DNA of 34,267 nucleotides, taken from the NCBI GenBank assembly GCA_001275005.1, contig JWZX01002415.1, positions 1 to 34,267 on the forward strand. Reading direction: 5' to 3'. The notes under the pieces were generated by a model that saw only the letters and a program-made list of their open reading frames with translations, ran no database searches and was not told the origin of the DNA. Position 1 is the first letter of the stretch, and each line of letters starts with the position of its first letter. Of this stretch, positions 25,770-34,267 are shown piece after piece. Made by a program: the position numbers and the translations under genes. The DNA is from Chrysochromulina tobinii (Eukaryota; Haptophyta; Prymnesiales; Chrysochromulinaceae).

Positions 25770-26561
25770 ATCCTCTCTCGAGCGCTTCCCCGACGGCCCA
25801 CTTTTCGCGGGCCTAACGAGGGCCGTACTGACCGTCATAGGGCACTTGGGGGCATGATGAGGGTGCAGGCGCTCGGGGCGGCGCTCTCGCCGCGGTCTCG
25901 AGGGCCGATCTTTGGGCCTCGCCTCTCGTGCTCTGAACCTTGAGCTTATTATGCCCTGTACTGCAACTGCAAACTGCGCTGGTAGAAGTGTGCTATCGGC
26001 GCGGAAACGGAGCGCACACTGTCACCGACAAGCGGCCCGAACGTTGCTCTACTGTAATGTGGGTGACTGTGGCGAAACTGTGGCGTGTGTGTGGACGGCC
26101 TGGACGTCGGCGTCGTCCGGCGGTGGGGCGTCGCGGTTAGTACAAGGCGAGTAGCCGCGCCCACGCCGGCTCTGCGGGCCTCAGGTAGAAAGGAGGTCGA
26201 GTCCGCGCCGGCGCGCGGTCAGGCACTCGCCAAGCGCAGCATACTTGATACTAAAAGCGCGTCCCGCGTTCGTGGACGCCGTACATGTTTACAGGTGAAG
26301 ATACAACTCAGTTGACGCACGGTTACGCCACTATACGAGCTGAATGAAACATCCTATGCTCTCGCGCGTCCGCGTCCTCCATCTTCACGATCGTCGATCG
26401 ATACTTCGATAGTCTAACTTACAGCGGTAAGCCGAATCCGGACGGCCACGCGCGCCGACCCCCGGCGGAACGCGGAGACGTGCCGCTCGGCCACGCGCCC
26501 GCTCGGGCATGCGCCTCATCCGCATCGGTGTTGCTGAACGCTCACAGGCCTGGCAACGTCG
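25770..26561. other. Intergenic region, no gene seen
   Basis: About 790 bases between the convergent 3' ends of Serinc and the EF-hand-like gene. Only short unconvincing frames occur. No repeat array or RNA gene was recognised. Confidence 0.5.
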
Positions 26562-27857
26562 TCACTGGGCTCGGCTTCGGTATTTCGCTGCTATGGCAGC
26601 GCCGGGCGTGAGGCCACCCAGCCTCTGCACATTCTTCTGGTGCTGTTCCCACAGGGTCTTGGCACGCCGTTCGTTCTCGTCGAGGAAGATGCGCCCTTCG
26701 CGGCGCGCGGCGTCGGCCTCGCGCCGCCACTCCTGCTGCGCCTTTGCATGCTCGTTGAGCTCAGCGACCACCGTCGACTCCTTTCGCCGCTGAAGGTCCT
26801 CCGCATGTAACCGCTGGCATTGCGCCAGACCCTTCTTGCCGGCGGCCAGCCGGCCGCGCATCTCCGCAAAGGTGCCGTACTCGACGACGTCGTGGATGCG
26901 CCTCGCCAGGTACGCCTCACCCTCCTCTTTGCTGTGAACGGCCCTCGTCGACTCTTCCCACAGATCCAACTCCGGATTGTAGAGGCGGCTGGCGGCTGGC
27001 GGCTGCGACGTGAAGAGGTTGCGACGCTCGAGCACCTGCTGTACCGAGGTGGCGAGCTGCCACGGGCGCTCGTGCTCGCGCGCCTCGCGCGCCTGCGCGT
27101 CCGCTGCGGGCACGCGCACCTCGTGTCTCTTGAGGATCTCCACTGCAAAAGGCTTGTACTCGAGCTCGCCGTCGCGCGCGAACTTGGCGAAGAGGCCCGC
27201 CACGAGCGGGCGCATCCGATCGGAGGGTGGCACGGTGGTGATGCAACCAAGCTTGGCGAGGACTTTGGTGAAGCCCTCGAGAGTCACCGTGCCCATCTGA
27301 GCCGCGTCGTAGTACGTGAACGCGCGCGTGAGCGTCTTCAGGGCGCCCGTCTCTTCAATGCCGCCGAGCGGCGTGCGTGCGATGAGCTTCTGCACCAAGA
27401 TGGCCTCGAACTCGTCGACCGCGCGGCGTTGTATGAAGGCCGCGCGCGCGGCCTCGCGATCGGCCGTTGAGGGTCGTGGCGGCGGCGGCGGCGGGAAGTC
27501 GCGCAGTGTGCTCGTAGTCTCGGCCAGCGAGGCGCTCGCGGGTCTGCCGGCCATCTGCTGCTTGAGTTGCTGAAGCTCGCGCTCGAGCTGCGCAGCCTTC
27601 TCCTGCAGTGTCACGTTGGAGCGCTGCGAGGTGGCTGCGTCGGCCTCCGGAGCGGGCCCACCCTCAGCGCCGACCGTCAACTTGCCAGAGGGTGGCCGTC
27701 CACGCCCGCGGCCGCGGTCGTCTCTGCCGGTCGGCCGCGGCGGCCAGCCAGACTGCCCAGGGACTGGCAGCGGCTTTGGCGGCGGCGCGGTGCCCAACAC
27801 CTTCTCGTTGAGCGATTTGCCGTCGCGCTGCGCCATGGCCACGCTGCTAATCGGCAT
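26562..27857 (-). CDS. EF-hand-like coiled-coil protein, function unknown
   Basis: A single-exon 431-residue product from the ATG at 27857 (a second in-frame ATG at 27836, MAQRDGKS, is also possible). The N-terminus is Pro/Gly/Arg-rich with a GRGRGRP run. A coiled coil (AAQLERELQQLKQQM) and a polyproline stretch follow. Residues about 155-245 are helical, with an EF-hand-like unit (FTYYDAAQMGTVTLEGFTKVLAKLG) that lacks several loop acidic residues, so Ca2+ binding is doubtful. The C-terminal 130 residues are charged and helical (LQRRKESTVVAELNEHAKAQQEWRREADAARREGRIF). Degenerate EF-hand plus long charged helices is common in axonemal proteins of flagellates, but no named family was recognised. 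Confidence 0.65.
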   Translation of the reverse strand: MPISSVAMAQRDGKSLNEKVLGTAPPPKPLPVPGQSGWPPRPTGRDDRGRGRGRPPSGKLTVGAEGGPAPEADAATSQRSNVTLQEKAAQLERELQQLKQQMAGRPASASLAETTSTLRDFPPPPPPRPSTADREAARAAFIQRRAVDEFEAILVQKLIARTPLGGIEETGALKTLTRAFTYYDAAQMGTVTLEGFTKVLAKLGCITTVPPSDRMRPLVAGLFAKFARDGELEYKPFAVEILKRHEVRVPAADAQAREAREHERPWQLATSVQQVLERRNLFTSQPPAASRLYNPELDLWEESTRAVHSKEEGEAYLARRIHDVVEYGTFAEMRGRLAAGKKGLAQCQRLHAEDLQRRKESTVVAELNEHAKAQQEWRREADAARREGRIFLDENERRAKTLWEQHQKNVQRLGGLTPGAAIAAKYRSRAQ

Positions 27858-28026
27858 GGCTCGCTACGGTTGGCCCGCACGAGAGTTCGCACAAGCGCCG
27901 CAAAAAGTTGGAGAGACAGTCGAGGGTACTTGTACGTGGTTCCTCTTGTGCGCGTCATAACCGCTCAGCTCCTAGGGGTTCGAAAAAGTTCGCGCTCGGC
28001 ACAGCGCGAGTTCTGCGGCGACGTCA

Positions 28027-29144
28027 ATGGTGCGAACTCTTTTCCCGGGCGCGGGCAGAACCCCGCCGTCGCAGCCCGTCCATTCCACCTCTGACTGCGC
28101 TGCTTCTCTTGTCTCCTTACCCGCAGGCGTCACAGCATGTCGCGGGCATCCCGCGCAGCGGCAAGATGCTGGTACGCGCATCCTCGACTCTTGCTGTGCT
28201 GCGGCCTGTCTGCGCCTGCGCGCCCATGGCGCAGCGTTCGCCTGACTACTTCGCTCACGAGCATCCTTTCCGTCCGTCCGCAGGCGCTCATCAATTACCG
28301 CATGCGCGTCACCATTCAGGACAGCCGCATGTTCGTCGGCAAGTTCATGGCCTTTGACAAGTACATGAACCTCATCCTATGCGACTGCGAGGAATTCCGG
28401 AAAGTAACCGTCAAGGGCAAGAAGGAGGAGCGTGAGGAGAAGCGCACGCTTGGCCTCGTGCTCATCCGTGGTGAGACGGTTGTCTCCATGTCCGTCGAGG
28501 GCCCGCCGCCGCAGGACGATCGGCGGCGCGCGGTCGTGGGTGCAGCCGGGGGCCCAGGCTCGGGCAAGGCGGCGGGCCGTGGTATGGCCATCGGTGGGCC
28601 GATGAGCGCGCCGGCTGGCCTGTCGGGGCCCGTACGCGGCGTCGGCGGGCCCGGCGCGGCGTCGATGCTGCCGAGCGCTGGCCGTGGCGTCGCCGCGCAG
28701 CCGCAGATGTACGGCGGCCCTCCGCCTGGAGGTCCACCCCCGGGCATGCCGCCGCCCGGGATGCCGCCGCCATCGGGCATGCCGCCTCCGGGCATGCCGC
28801 CGCCGGGCATGCCGCCGCCCGGCTACCCGCCGCGCGGCCCGCCACCGCCGGGAATGCCGCCGCCGGGCATGCCGCCGCCCGGCATGCCGCCGCCCGGTTA
28901 TCCGCCCCGCGGCCCTCCGCCGGGGGCGCCGCCGCCGGGCATGCCGCCGGGCATGATGCCGCCGGGCTATCCGCCGCGCGGCCCGCCGCCGCCGGGGATG
29001 CCGCCACCCGGCGCGCCGCCGCCCGGCTATCCGCCGATGATGCCTCCGGGGTATCCGCCGCGCGGCCCGCCGCCACCAGGAATGCCGCCACCCGGATATC
29101 CGATGCCACCAGGCATGCCGCCACCCAGGCCGCCGGGGCAATGA
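28027..29144 (+). CDS. SNRPB: snRNP core protein SmB
   Basis: SmB is one of the seven Sm proteins that ring the U-snRNA Sm site. The Sm fold is complete: motif 1 in [31 protein letters not shown] and motif 2 in [25 protein letters not shown] Gly/Pro-rich tail follows with many PPPGMPPPG units and repeated [10 protein letters not shown] blocks, the expected SmB/N tail and probably spliceosome-interacting. Exons: a proposed ATG-only exon at 28027-28029, then 28127-28171 and 28284-29144. Introns 28030-28126 (GTGCGA...CCCGCAG) and 28172-28283 (GTACGCGC...TCCGCAG). The second junction gives [13 protein letters not shown], matching the conserved KML before the Sm fold. The first exon is inferred because that frame has no other upstream ATG; a start at 28166 (MLALINYR) is the alternative. 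Length about 302 residues. Confidence 0.85.
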
Positions 29145-29546
29145 GCAGATCTCGAGCACTGCGCGCGCACGGATCCTCTGGCGGGTATTGGCGGTCCCGG
29201 CGGCCCCGGGAGTCGGCAGCGTCAGCCTTCGCTGAGCGGCGGCAACAGGTTTGTCGACGGCTCGCCCGGCGGGCGCTCAGGCTCATGTGGCAGGTGGAGG
29301 AGCCGCGACGCACGATGGCGACTCTTCGCCGGGGCAGCACGGAGCACGGTGGTGTTATCTCGCCCCCCGCGACCACTCCATGGCCCCTGTCCCACGCAGT
29401 ACCAGTAGAACCCTGGCCCACCACGGAGACACGTTCGCCGAACCAACCTGTAGAACTGTATCATGGATTGCAACAGAATGCTGTTTAGAGATGACAACGC
29501 TGGGCACCTATGAAAACTTTACCTGAGTGTACCCTACCATCTCTCA
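29145..29546. other. Intergenic region between SmB and the small membrane protein
   Basis: About 400 bases between convergent 3' ends. No supported gene, repeat or RNA was seen. Confidence 0.5.
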
Positions 29547-29885
29547 TCACTGGGCTGCCCTCATCGAGGGCGAGCCCTTGGGCGCGAGGCCCGTTGTCTC
29601 GTCGACAATCGCAGGCTTCTTGCCCTTGTACAGACCTGTCTTCATGTCCCAATCGGGGTCTGGGCCGACATCTTTGCTGCCCGTGTTGAGGTACACGCCG
29701 CGCCGCACCTCGCCAGAGGATAGCGGCCGCTCGGAGGCCACCATCGGCACGTTTGATGTCAGCCGCCGGTGCCGCTGCTGCAACAGCAGTGGGACAGCCG
29801 CCATGAGCGACGTGAAGCCAACCAGGCCGAGCACGAGAGGCCAGTTCCGTGGCGGCGGCGGTCGAGGCGGCAGCTTGCTGGCCAT
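29547..29885 (-). CDS. Small single-span membrane protein, unknown function
   Basis: A 112-residue product from the ATG at 29885 (MASKLPPRPPPPRNWP). A Pro-rich positively charged N-terminus is followed by one hydrophobic span (LVLGLVGFTSLMAAVPLLL, about 18-36), then RRLTSNVPM. A soluble C-terminus carries the striking block SSGEVRRGVYLNTGSKDVGPDPDWD, then YKGKKPAIVDETTG. The layout resembles small organellar inner-membrane proteins and the motif looks conserved, but no named family was recognised. The gene is head-to-head with the PUB-GH85 gene, about 245 bases away. Confidence 0.7.
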   Translation of the reverse strand: MASKLPPRPPPPRNWPLVLGLVGFTSLMAAVPLLLQQRHRRLTSNVPMVASERPLSSGEVRRGVYLNTGSKDVGPDPDWDMKTGLYKGKKPAIVDETTGLAPKGSPSMRAAQ

Positions 29886-30130
29886 GATGCTGTCCTGGCT
29901 CACTCACGGTGGTCCTACCAACACACAGGCTCTTCGACACACAGGCTCTTCGCGACGAGGGAAACCCTCCAGACTGCGTTCACAGCGACAAGAGTAGAAC
30001 GTGAGATATCAAGGAGGCGCGCGTGTCGACGCCACGGCCGGACAACGCCGCCAATTCTTCATTGATAAAGTTCCGCTTTGAGTTCAATAATTCACAGCCC
30101 AAGTCGACACACGGCACCGAAAATCGCTAG

Positions 30131-31843
30131 GTGCCGACCACTCCAAGAGACCTCTTCGGCGCCGCGCCGCCATCGGTGCTCGCCATCCTCCTCAAGCTCA
30201 CGTCCAACATTCTCTCGTCGCCCGACGAACCCAAGTACCGCACGCTCAAGCGCTCGAACAAGGCGATCTCCTCCAAGGTCCTCTCAAACCCCGGCGGCGC
30301 CGCATGGCTTGCTGCGCTTGGCTTTGTGGGCGATGGCGATGAGCTCGCGACCGCCATCGCCGATCCGGTGTTGACGGCCGTGCACGCCGCACTGAATGCC
30401 GCGGTGGCCGCCACGCGTGTCACGCGCGTGTGTGGCGCGCAAGGTTGGGTGGTGCACGGGCTGGCACTCGAGTTTGGCGACGGCACGCGGAGCGGCGCAT
30501 TCCTCGAGAACGACAGCCGGCGCATGAACCTCATGGATGACCACGGTCTCCTTCGGCGCGGCGGCAAGGTCGAGTTCCTCCAGCCGGGAGAGCGCATCGT
30601 CGCCGTCCGCGGCCACCACTCGAGCATGGGGTACCTGTGTGGAGGCATCACGCTTCTTCTCTCATCGAATCGCACGATCGCCTTTGTCGGCGAGAATGCC
30701 AACGTGTTCGGCGCACCATTTGAGTTCGCAGTGCCGCCCGACGATGAGCTCTCCGATGTGCGCTTCGCTGACGGCAAGTGCGTCGGCGTTGTGCTGCGCT
30801 CGGAAGTTACGGCGGTGGCGACCCCTGCGACACCCTCTCCGGCCAGCGGCGCCGCCGCCGCTGGCGGCACCGGCCCGCCTCCGCGGGTGCTCAACTCCGT
30901 CCGGGAGCTGCAGGTGTGGGATCCCGCGACAGCGTCCGAACCGCCGGTGGTGCGCCCGCCCTCGGCGCCCAGAGCGCCCCTGCCCACCCGGCCGCGTGTG
31001 CTCCACTGTCACGACTGCCGTGGGGGCTACAACGACTGCGCCGACGGCAAGTACCTTCGCTGCTTCAGTGGCTGGGACGCGACGGACGCGTTCTGCTACT
31101 TTGGGCACAATTTGGTCTCGATGCCGCCGGCGGTGTGGGTGGCGGCGTGCCATGCGCGTGGGGTGCCTTGCCTGGGGACCTTGATCACTGAAGGGGGTGG
31201 CGAGGCAGCCGATGAGCAAGCTCGACTGCTCGCCGACGTGGATACGTGCGTGGACAAGCTGTGCGCACTGTGCGAGCACTTCCAATTCGATGGCTGGCTG
31301 GTCAACTTCGAGAGCCCGCTCCGGGGCGGGCGCGCCCAGACGGCCGCCGTCGTCGACTTTCTGGCGACCTTGAGCATCTGCCTGCGGCAGCGGCTCGGCG
31401 CGCAGTCCCTCGTGATCTATTACGATGCCCTGGACGCCGACGGGCAAGTGCGCTATCAGAATGCACTCACGCCAGCCAACCGCCCGTTCTTCGACGCGTG
31501 CGACGGCATCTTCACCAACTATTGGTGGGGGGCGCCGCAGCTGCAGCAGTCTGCCGCGCAGGCCGCGGCCGCAGGCGCCGCCGTGGGCGTGGGAGGACGC
31601 CAGCACGACGTGTTCTGCGGCGTCGATCTCTTCGCGAGGAATACGTCGTACGGCGCGGGACCCGCGTGCGCCGTGCCGTGCCGCGCCGCAAGGGCCGCCG
31701 GCCTCTCGCTCGCCCTCTTCGCCCCCGGATGGTCGGTCGAGTGCGGGGCCGCGGCCCAGTGTGACACAGACGCCGAGGCCGCGGCTGCGGACGAGCAGTT
31801 TTGGGCGGCGCTCGGCGTGAGAGCGCTCTTTCGTCCATCGTAG
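30131..31843 (+). CDS. PUB domain - jacalin-like segment - GH85 endo-beta-N-acetylglucosaminidase
   Basis: The C-terminal half (about 287-565) is a GH85 ENGase, which cuts the chitobiose core of N-glycans and free oligosaccharides. It shows RVLHCHDCRGGY, DAFCYFGHNLVSMPP, GVPCLGTLITE, the catalytic strand FDGWLVNFE (Asn392, Glu394), SLVIYYDAL, ACDGIFTNYWW, VFCGVDLFAR and LALFAPGW. Residues about 14-66 (SVLAILLKLTSNILSSPDEPKYRTLK...GGAAWLAALGF) match a PUB domain, the p97/VCP-binding module of peptide:N-glycanase. Residues about 105-225 are beta-rich (GWVVHGLALEFGDGTRSG, ERIVAVRGHHSS) and resemble a jacalin-like lectin, less surely. The protein ends just after the barrel, so usual ENGase C-terminal domains are absent. 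The frame opens on GTG directly after TAG, with no ATG before residue 132; TAG may be a splice acceptor with an unseen first exon. Probably cytosolic. Confidence 0.82.
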   Translation: MPTTPRDLFGAAPPSVLAILLKLTSNILSSPDEPKYRTLKRSNKAISSKVLSNPGGAAWLAALGFVGDGDELATAIADPVLTAVHAALNAAVAATRVTRVCGAQGWVVHGLALEFGDGTRSGAFLENDSRRMNLMDDHGLLRRGGKVEFLQPGERIVAVRGHHSSMGYLCGGITLLLSSNRTIAFVGENANVFGAPFEFAVPPDDELSDVRFADGKCVGVVLRSEVTAVATPATPSPASGAAAAGGTGPPPRVLNSVRELQVWDPATASEPPVVRPPSAPRAPLPTRPRVLHCHDCRGGYNDCADGKYLRCFSGWDATDAFCYFGHNLVSMPPAVWVAACHARGVPCLGTLITEGGGEAADEQARLLADVDTCVDKLCALCEHFQFDGWLVNFESPLRGGRAQTAAVVDFLATLSICLRQRLGAQSLVIYYDALDADGQVRYQNALTPANRPFFDACDGIFTNYWWGAPQLQQSAAQAAAAGAAVGVGGRQHDVFCGVDLFARNTSYGAGPACAVPCRAARAAGLSLALFAPGWSVECGAAAQCDTDAEAAAADEQFWAALGVRALFRPS

Positions 31844-33170
31844 GGGGTTCGTCAGAGTCCGCGCGCGCGCTTAATGACGCTGGTCCGGGTGTTTTGTCAG
31901 TGTTTTGGGTTTTTGATTTTTCATGTCCGGCGCGAACGTCGGCAAAATGCGCTATCCCGTATCCGCTCAATCCGCTCTCGCCGCTCTGTTGTCTGTAGAG
32001 AGCGAGTACGCAGACCGAGTTCACGGCGCGCAGGATGCATACCGCCACACGACAGCCGATGTGGGCTGGTGGGGGGGGCAGAGGGCACGCCGCATACATG
32101 TAGGCCCCCCGTGTCCCATCCCACCGAGGTGATCGCACCGTGGGCCGGTGGGCGGAAGCACACTCGACATTGTGAATTCAAGGATCCGCCGCCGCACGCG
32201 CACCTCGCCCACCTCAAGGGCATCCGCCAAATTGGCCAAACAGCAGACCACCGTGGCCAAGGTCAAGGACGAGTTGCCACTCTCGCCAACCTAATGCGCC
32301 AGTATAGCTGTATAGGCAGTTGCGCGGCAATGACATCGTGAACGGTGAAGGAGGCAAGGAGCTCGTGGAAGAGATAGCTTCCACCTTGATCTCCACTTCC
32401 GCTGCCTCCGCTTCCAGTACCAGACGGTGGGCCACCCGGTGCAAGTCGCGGCCAAGATCATTCGCGAGGTTAGCATGAAAATTCAGCCGGACATGACGCC
32501 CTACGGCTACTCCATCCTCTTGCTCGCCTCTGAGCTCATCGACAAGGACTGCCCGAAAGCGAGGTCCGGCGGGGCCTCCCTTGCGGCAGTCCCTCGTCCT
32601 CGAGGTCCCGCCAGAAACAATCGTCGACAGGTTGAAGGATGCCGAGCAACTCTTTGCGAAGGAGGTGCCAATCACGTGGTTAAACGCCACGAAACCGAGG
32701 ACTGGCAGATGCAACCGCAGAACCGACGCGTGCCAAACCGGATATCGGCGCTGCAAAGGCGACGAAGAGAAGCAGCGGCTTGAGCGTGTCCAAGGCGGGC
32801 AGGAACAAGAGCGGCTCCCAACAACACTGCATCCTACTAAAGAGCACGAGCTCAAGGAGCAGACTTCAGGTTGCCACGAGCGTCAACCTCAAGTTGCTGA
32901 CGAGGGTTGTGGCGAAAGCCACATCCAAGGCTGCTCAAAGATCGTTTCGCGGACAAGCGCAGGACGCCTTCGAGTCTTCCAGCCTCTTCACCGCACTGAA
33001 CCGGGTACTGGATGACACTCACCAAGAGTTGGCGCGAGAGGTGCGCCTGGAAAATGCAACCGAGCACCCGCTTCGCAAATCCAGGCGAGGGTCGCGCACC
33101 GTCCCAAGCCACCACCACCCGCGCTTGGTGCGGGGCACTGCCCCGCCGCCCAGCCGCACCCCAAAGGTAG
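31844..33170. other. Unassigned region with fragmentary coding signal
   Basis: About 1.3 kb with many short frames and none convincing as a whole gene. Locally protein-like stretches lie on the plus strand: VGHPVQVAAKIIREVSM (about 32430-32480) leading to YGYSILLLASELIDKD; LVLEVPPETIVDRLKDAEQLF in another frame (about 32590-32655); and LFTALNRVLDDTHQELAREV (about 32985-33040). The frame changes without clear splice sites suggest a decayed gene, or several exons I could not join. No family was recognised. Confidence 0.35.
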
Positions 33171-33737
33171 AAAGAGAGCGAGGTGAGAAACTTCAAGATC
33201 GACACCAGCACGAAGGTGCTCCACGAGATCATCGCCACGTGTTCAGGAGCCACCGCGGATGCCATCAACGTTGTACACGCCGGGCATGTACTTTCCAACG
33301 GTGACCAGAAAATCAGTGAGACATCCCTGGACCGCGCGACCGAGGATCGCCAAAGAGTGCACGTGGTGGCGATCAACAAGGCGGCGGTACACAAGGCGGC
33401 TGGAGATCACAATGAAGAGCCTCGACGGCGCTCAATGCATGCCAGCACGCCGCCGCCAGCAGCCCAGCCAGCAGCCCAGCACAGCAGTGGCCGCAGAACC
33501 TCCAGCAGGCGGGGTCGGCGTTCAAGCATGGGCGCAAGCCACCCGGCTCTAAAAGCCAGAATATCTGTACGGTGGTGTTCAAACGAGGGAAAGACGGGCT
33601 GCAGGGTAATGGTGCAGCTGCTCCAGCATTGGTTAACGGCGCGCGCGGTGCCGCAGACGGTGGCTTTGCTGGCGCGGGTGTACGTTACGTTTGGGTCAGC
33701 AGGGGTCGTGAGGCAGGAGGTCATTGACGATGAGTGA
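33171..33737 (+). pseudogene. Ubiquitin-like domain fragment, possibly decayed gene or internal exon
   Basis: The frame opens after a TAG at 33168. It reads NFKIDTSTKVLHEIIATCSG, then INVVHAGHVLSNGDQKISE and a closing RVHVVAINK, which follows the strand-helix-strand order of a ubiquitin-like domain with the usual V/L-x-x-A-G-x-x-L turn. The first beta strand is missing or in another exon, no ATG precedes it, and the following 110 residues are Arg/Ser/Pro-rich without recognisable structure. Ending this close to unassigned sequence, it could be an exon of a gene that includes the fragments upstream. Function is not assignable. Confidence 0.35.
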
Positions 33738-34123
33738 GAGAATGACCTAATGTGCCGGGCCACCTCCGGCTTGTGGACCTCCTCAGCCACGTACCCTCCC
33801 CAATCCGATCCGATCCTGGGCTGCTTCATCAGCGGCATGGATTCGGCGACCCATAGCTTCATCGTGATGCGCGCAGTGCCGGGCCTGTTCAACGGCGCCG
33901 AGCGCTGCACACCGTCGACCCAGTTCACAATAGGTCACCAGACGCGAGACGGCGGCACGACAACAGTTCACAGAACTCCAGAAGTCCACGACTCGTAGAA
34001 CCAGCCCTACTTTCAAACCGCATCTCCCCGCCAACCCCCCCCCCCTTCCCCCATCCCCCACATTTGCGCAATGCATGCGTCCGCGGCCGAGACGGCGCGT
34101 GACCTCTCGAGCACTCGCGAAAC
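33738..34123. other. Intergenic region
   Basis: Nothing convincing is coded here. A C-rich run with a 13-base poly-C lies at about 34037-34060. It probably includes the 5' flank of the gene that starts at 34124. Confidence 0.4.
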
Positions 34124-34267
34124 ATGCGCCTCTTTGTAGGCCGGCGCAAGGCGGAGCAGCCGCCCGCGCCCGAGCCGGGCTTTCTCGCGCAGACGCGACG
34201 CAACCTCAAGACGCTCAACATGGACGAGTGCAAGACGGCCCTCTACAAGGCGACGACCGACGACCGG
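34124..34267 (+). CDS. Start of an unidentified gene, cut by the window edge
   Basis: An open frame of 48 codons from the ATG at 34124 (MRLFVGRRKAEQPPAPEPG) to the last base, with no stop. The later residues FLAQTRRNLKTLNMDECK and ALYKATTDDR are charged and helical. It could also be spliced (ATGCGCCTCTTT|GTAGGC is a possible donor), so even this segment is uncertain. No family was recognised from this fragment. Confidence 0.35.
   Translation, partial: MRLFVGRRKAEQPPAPEPGFLAQTRRNLKTLNMDECKTALYKATTDDR

Noticed and set aside
28377-29424. Long minus-strand Arg-rich frames opposite SmB
   Set aside because: They arise from the CCG/CCC-rich SmB tail read backwards; composition only.
32427-32560. 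Similarity of a HPVQVAAKIIREVSM-type fragment to a CCT chaperonin helix
   Set aside because: The match is too short, lacks the GDGT motif, and the frame is lost right after it.
34124-34267. Assignment of the partial gene to an ESCRT-III (CHMP5-like) protein because of the MRLF start
   Set aside because: Only four residues agree; the following helix does not match.

Overview
The window is GC-rich nuclear DNA from a unicellular eukaryote. It contains spliceosomal introns (GT-AG, one probable GC-AG), an Sm-core snRNP gene, a Serinc gene, a ubiquilin, a TRPM-type channel, large LRR arrays and a non-LTR retroelement. The high GC, short introns full of minisatellites and mixed gene content resemble a haptophyte-type or similar alga. 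That placement is inference; no rRNA or organelle marker is present.

Layout. 1-7280 (+): a non-LTR retroelement cut by the left window edge. Its RT, RNase H and zinc-finger-like regions are spread over three overlapping reading frames, and it ends in a (TAACT)4 tail. 7671-11746 (-): a Skp1-like POZ domain fused to a long LRR array, with three introns and a one-base frame break. 12633-13841 (-): ubiquilin/Dsk2, whose last seven codons including the stop are repeated four times. 14150-15955 (+): a nuclear-type acidic protein with an ELM2-like motif. 16862-22863 (-): a nine-exon TRPM-like cation channel, for which every splice junction can be placed and one frame of 1593 codons results. 23007-23957 (-): a monoacylglycerol-lipase-like hydrolase. 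24229-25769 (+): Serinc, two exons. 26562-27857 (-): an EF-hand-like coiled-coil protein. 28027-29144 (+): SmB. 29547-29885 (-): a small single-span membrane protein. 30131-31843 (+): a PUB domain, a beta-rich jacalin-like segment and a GH85 endo-beta-N-acetylglucosaminidase in one protein. 31844-34123: mostly unassigned, with a ubiquitin-like fragment near 33.2 kb. 34124-34267 (+): a gene start cut by the right edge.

Two things stand out. First, the PUB-GH85 fusion would place a cytosolic N-glycan endoglycosidase on the p97/ERAD machinery by the same adaptor that peptide:N-glycanase uses. Second, the TRPM-like gene looks like a record of intron gain. Introns 7 and 8 begin with copies of the first 20-30 bases of the following exon and share an internal core. 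Introns 1, 3 and 6 carry a related GCATGC...CCTCCC core. Intron 1 carries three copies of its acceptor plus the first exon bases. Introns 2, 4 and 5 are made of roughly 10-bp periodic arrays. The LRR and Serinc introns show none of this. Short tandem duplications also sit at the 3' ends of three other genes.

Several genes concern ubiquitin or protein quality control (Skp1-like, ubiquilin, PUB-ENGase, a ubiquitin-like fragment). Eukaryotic neighbours are not normally co-functional, so this is noted but not treated as an operon.
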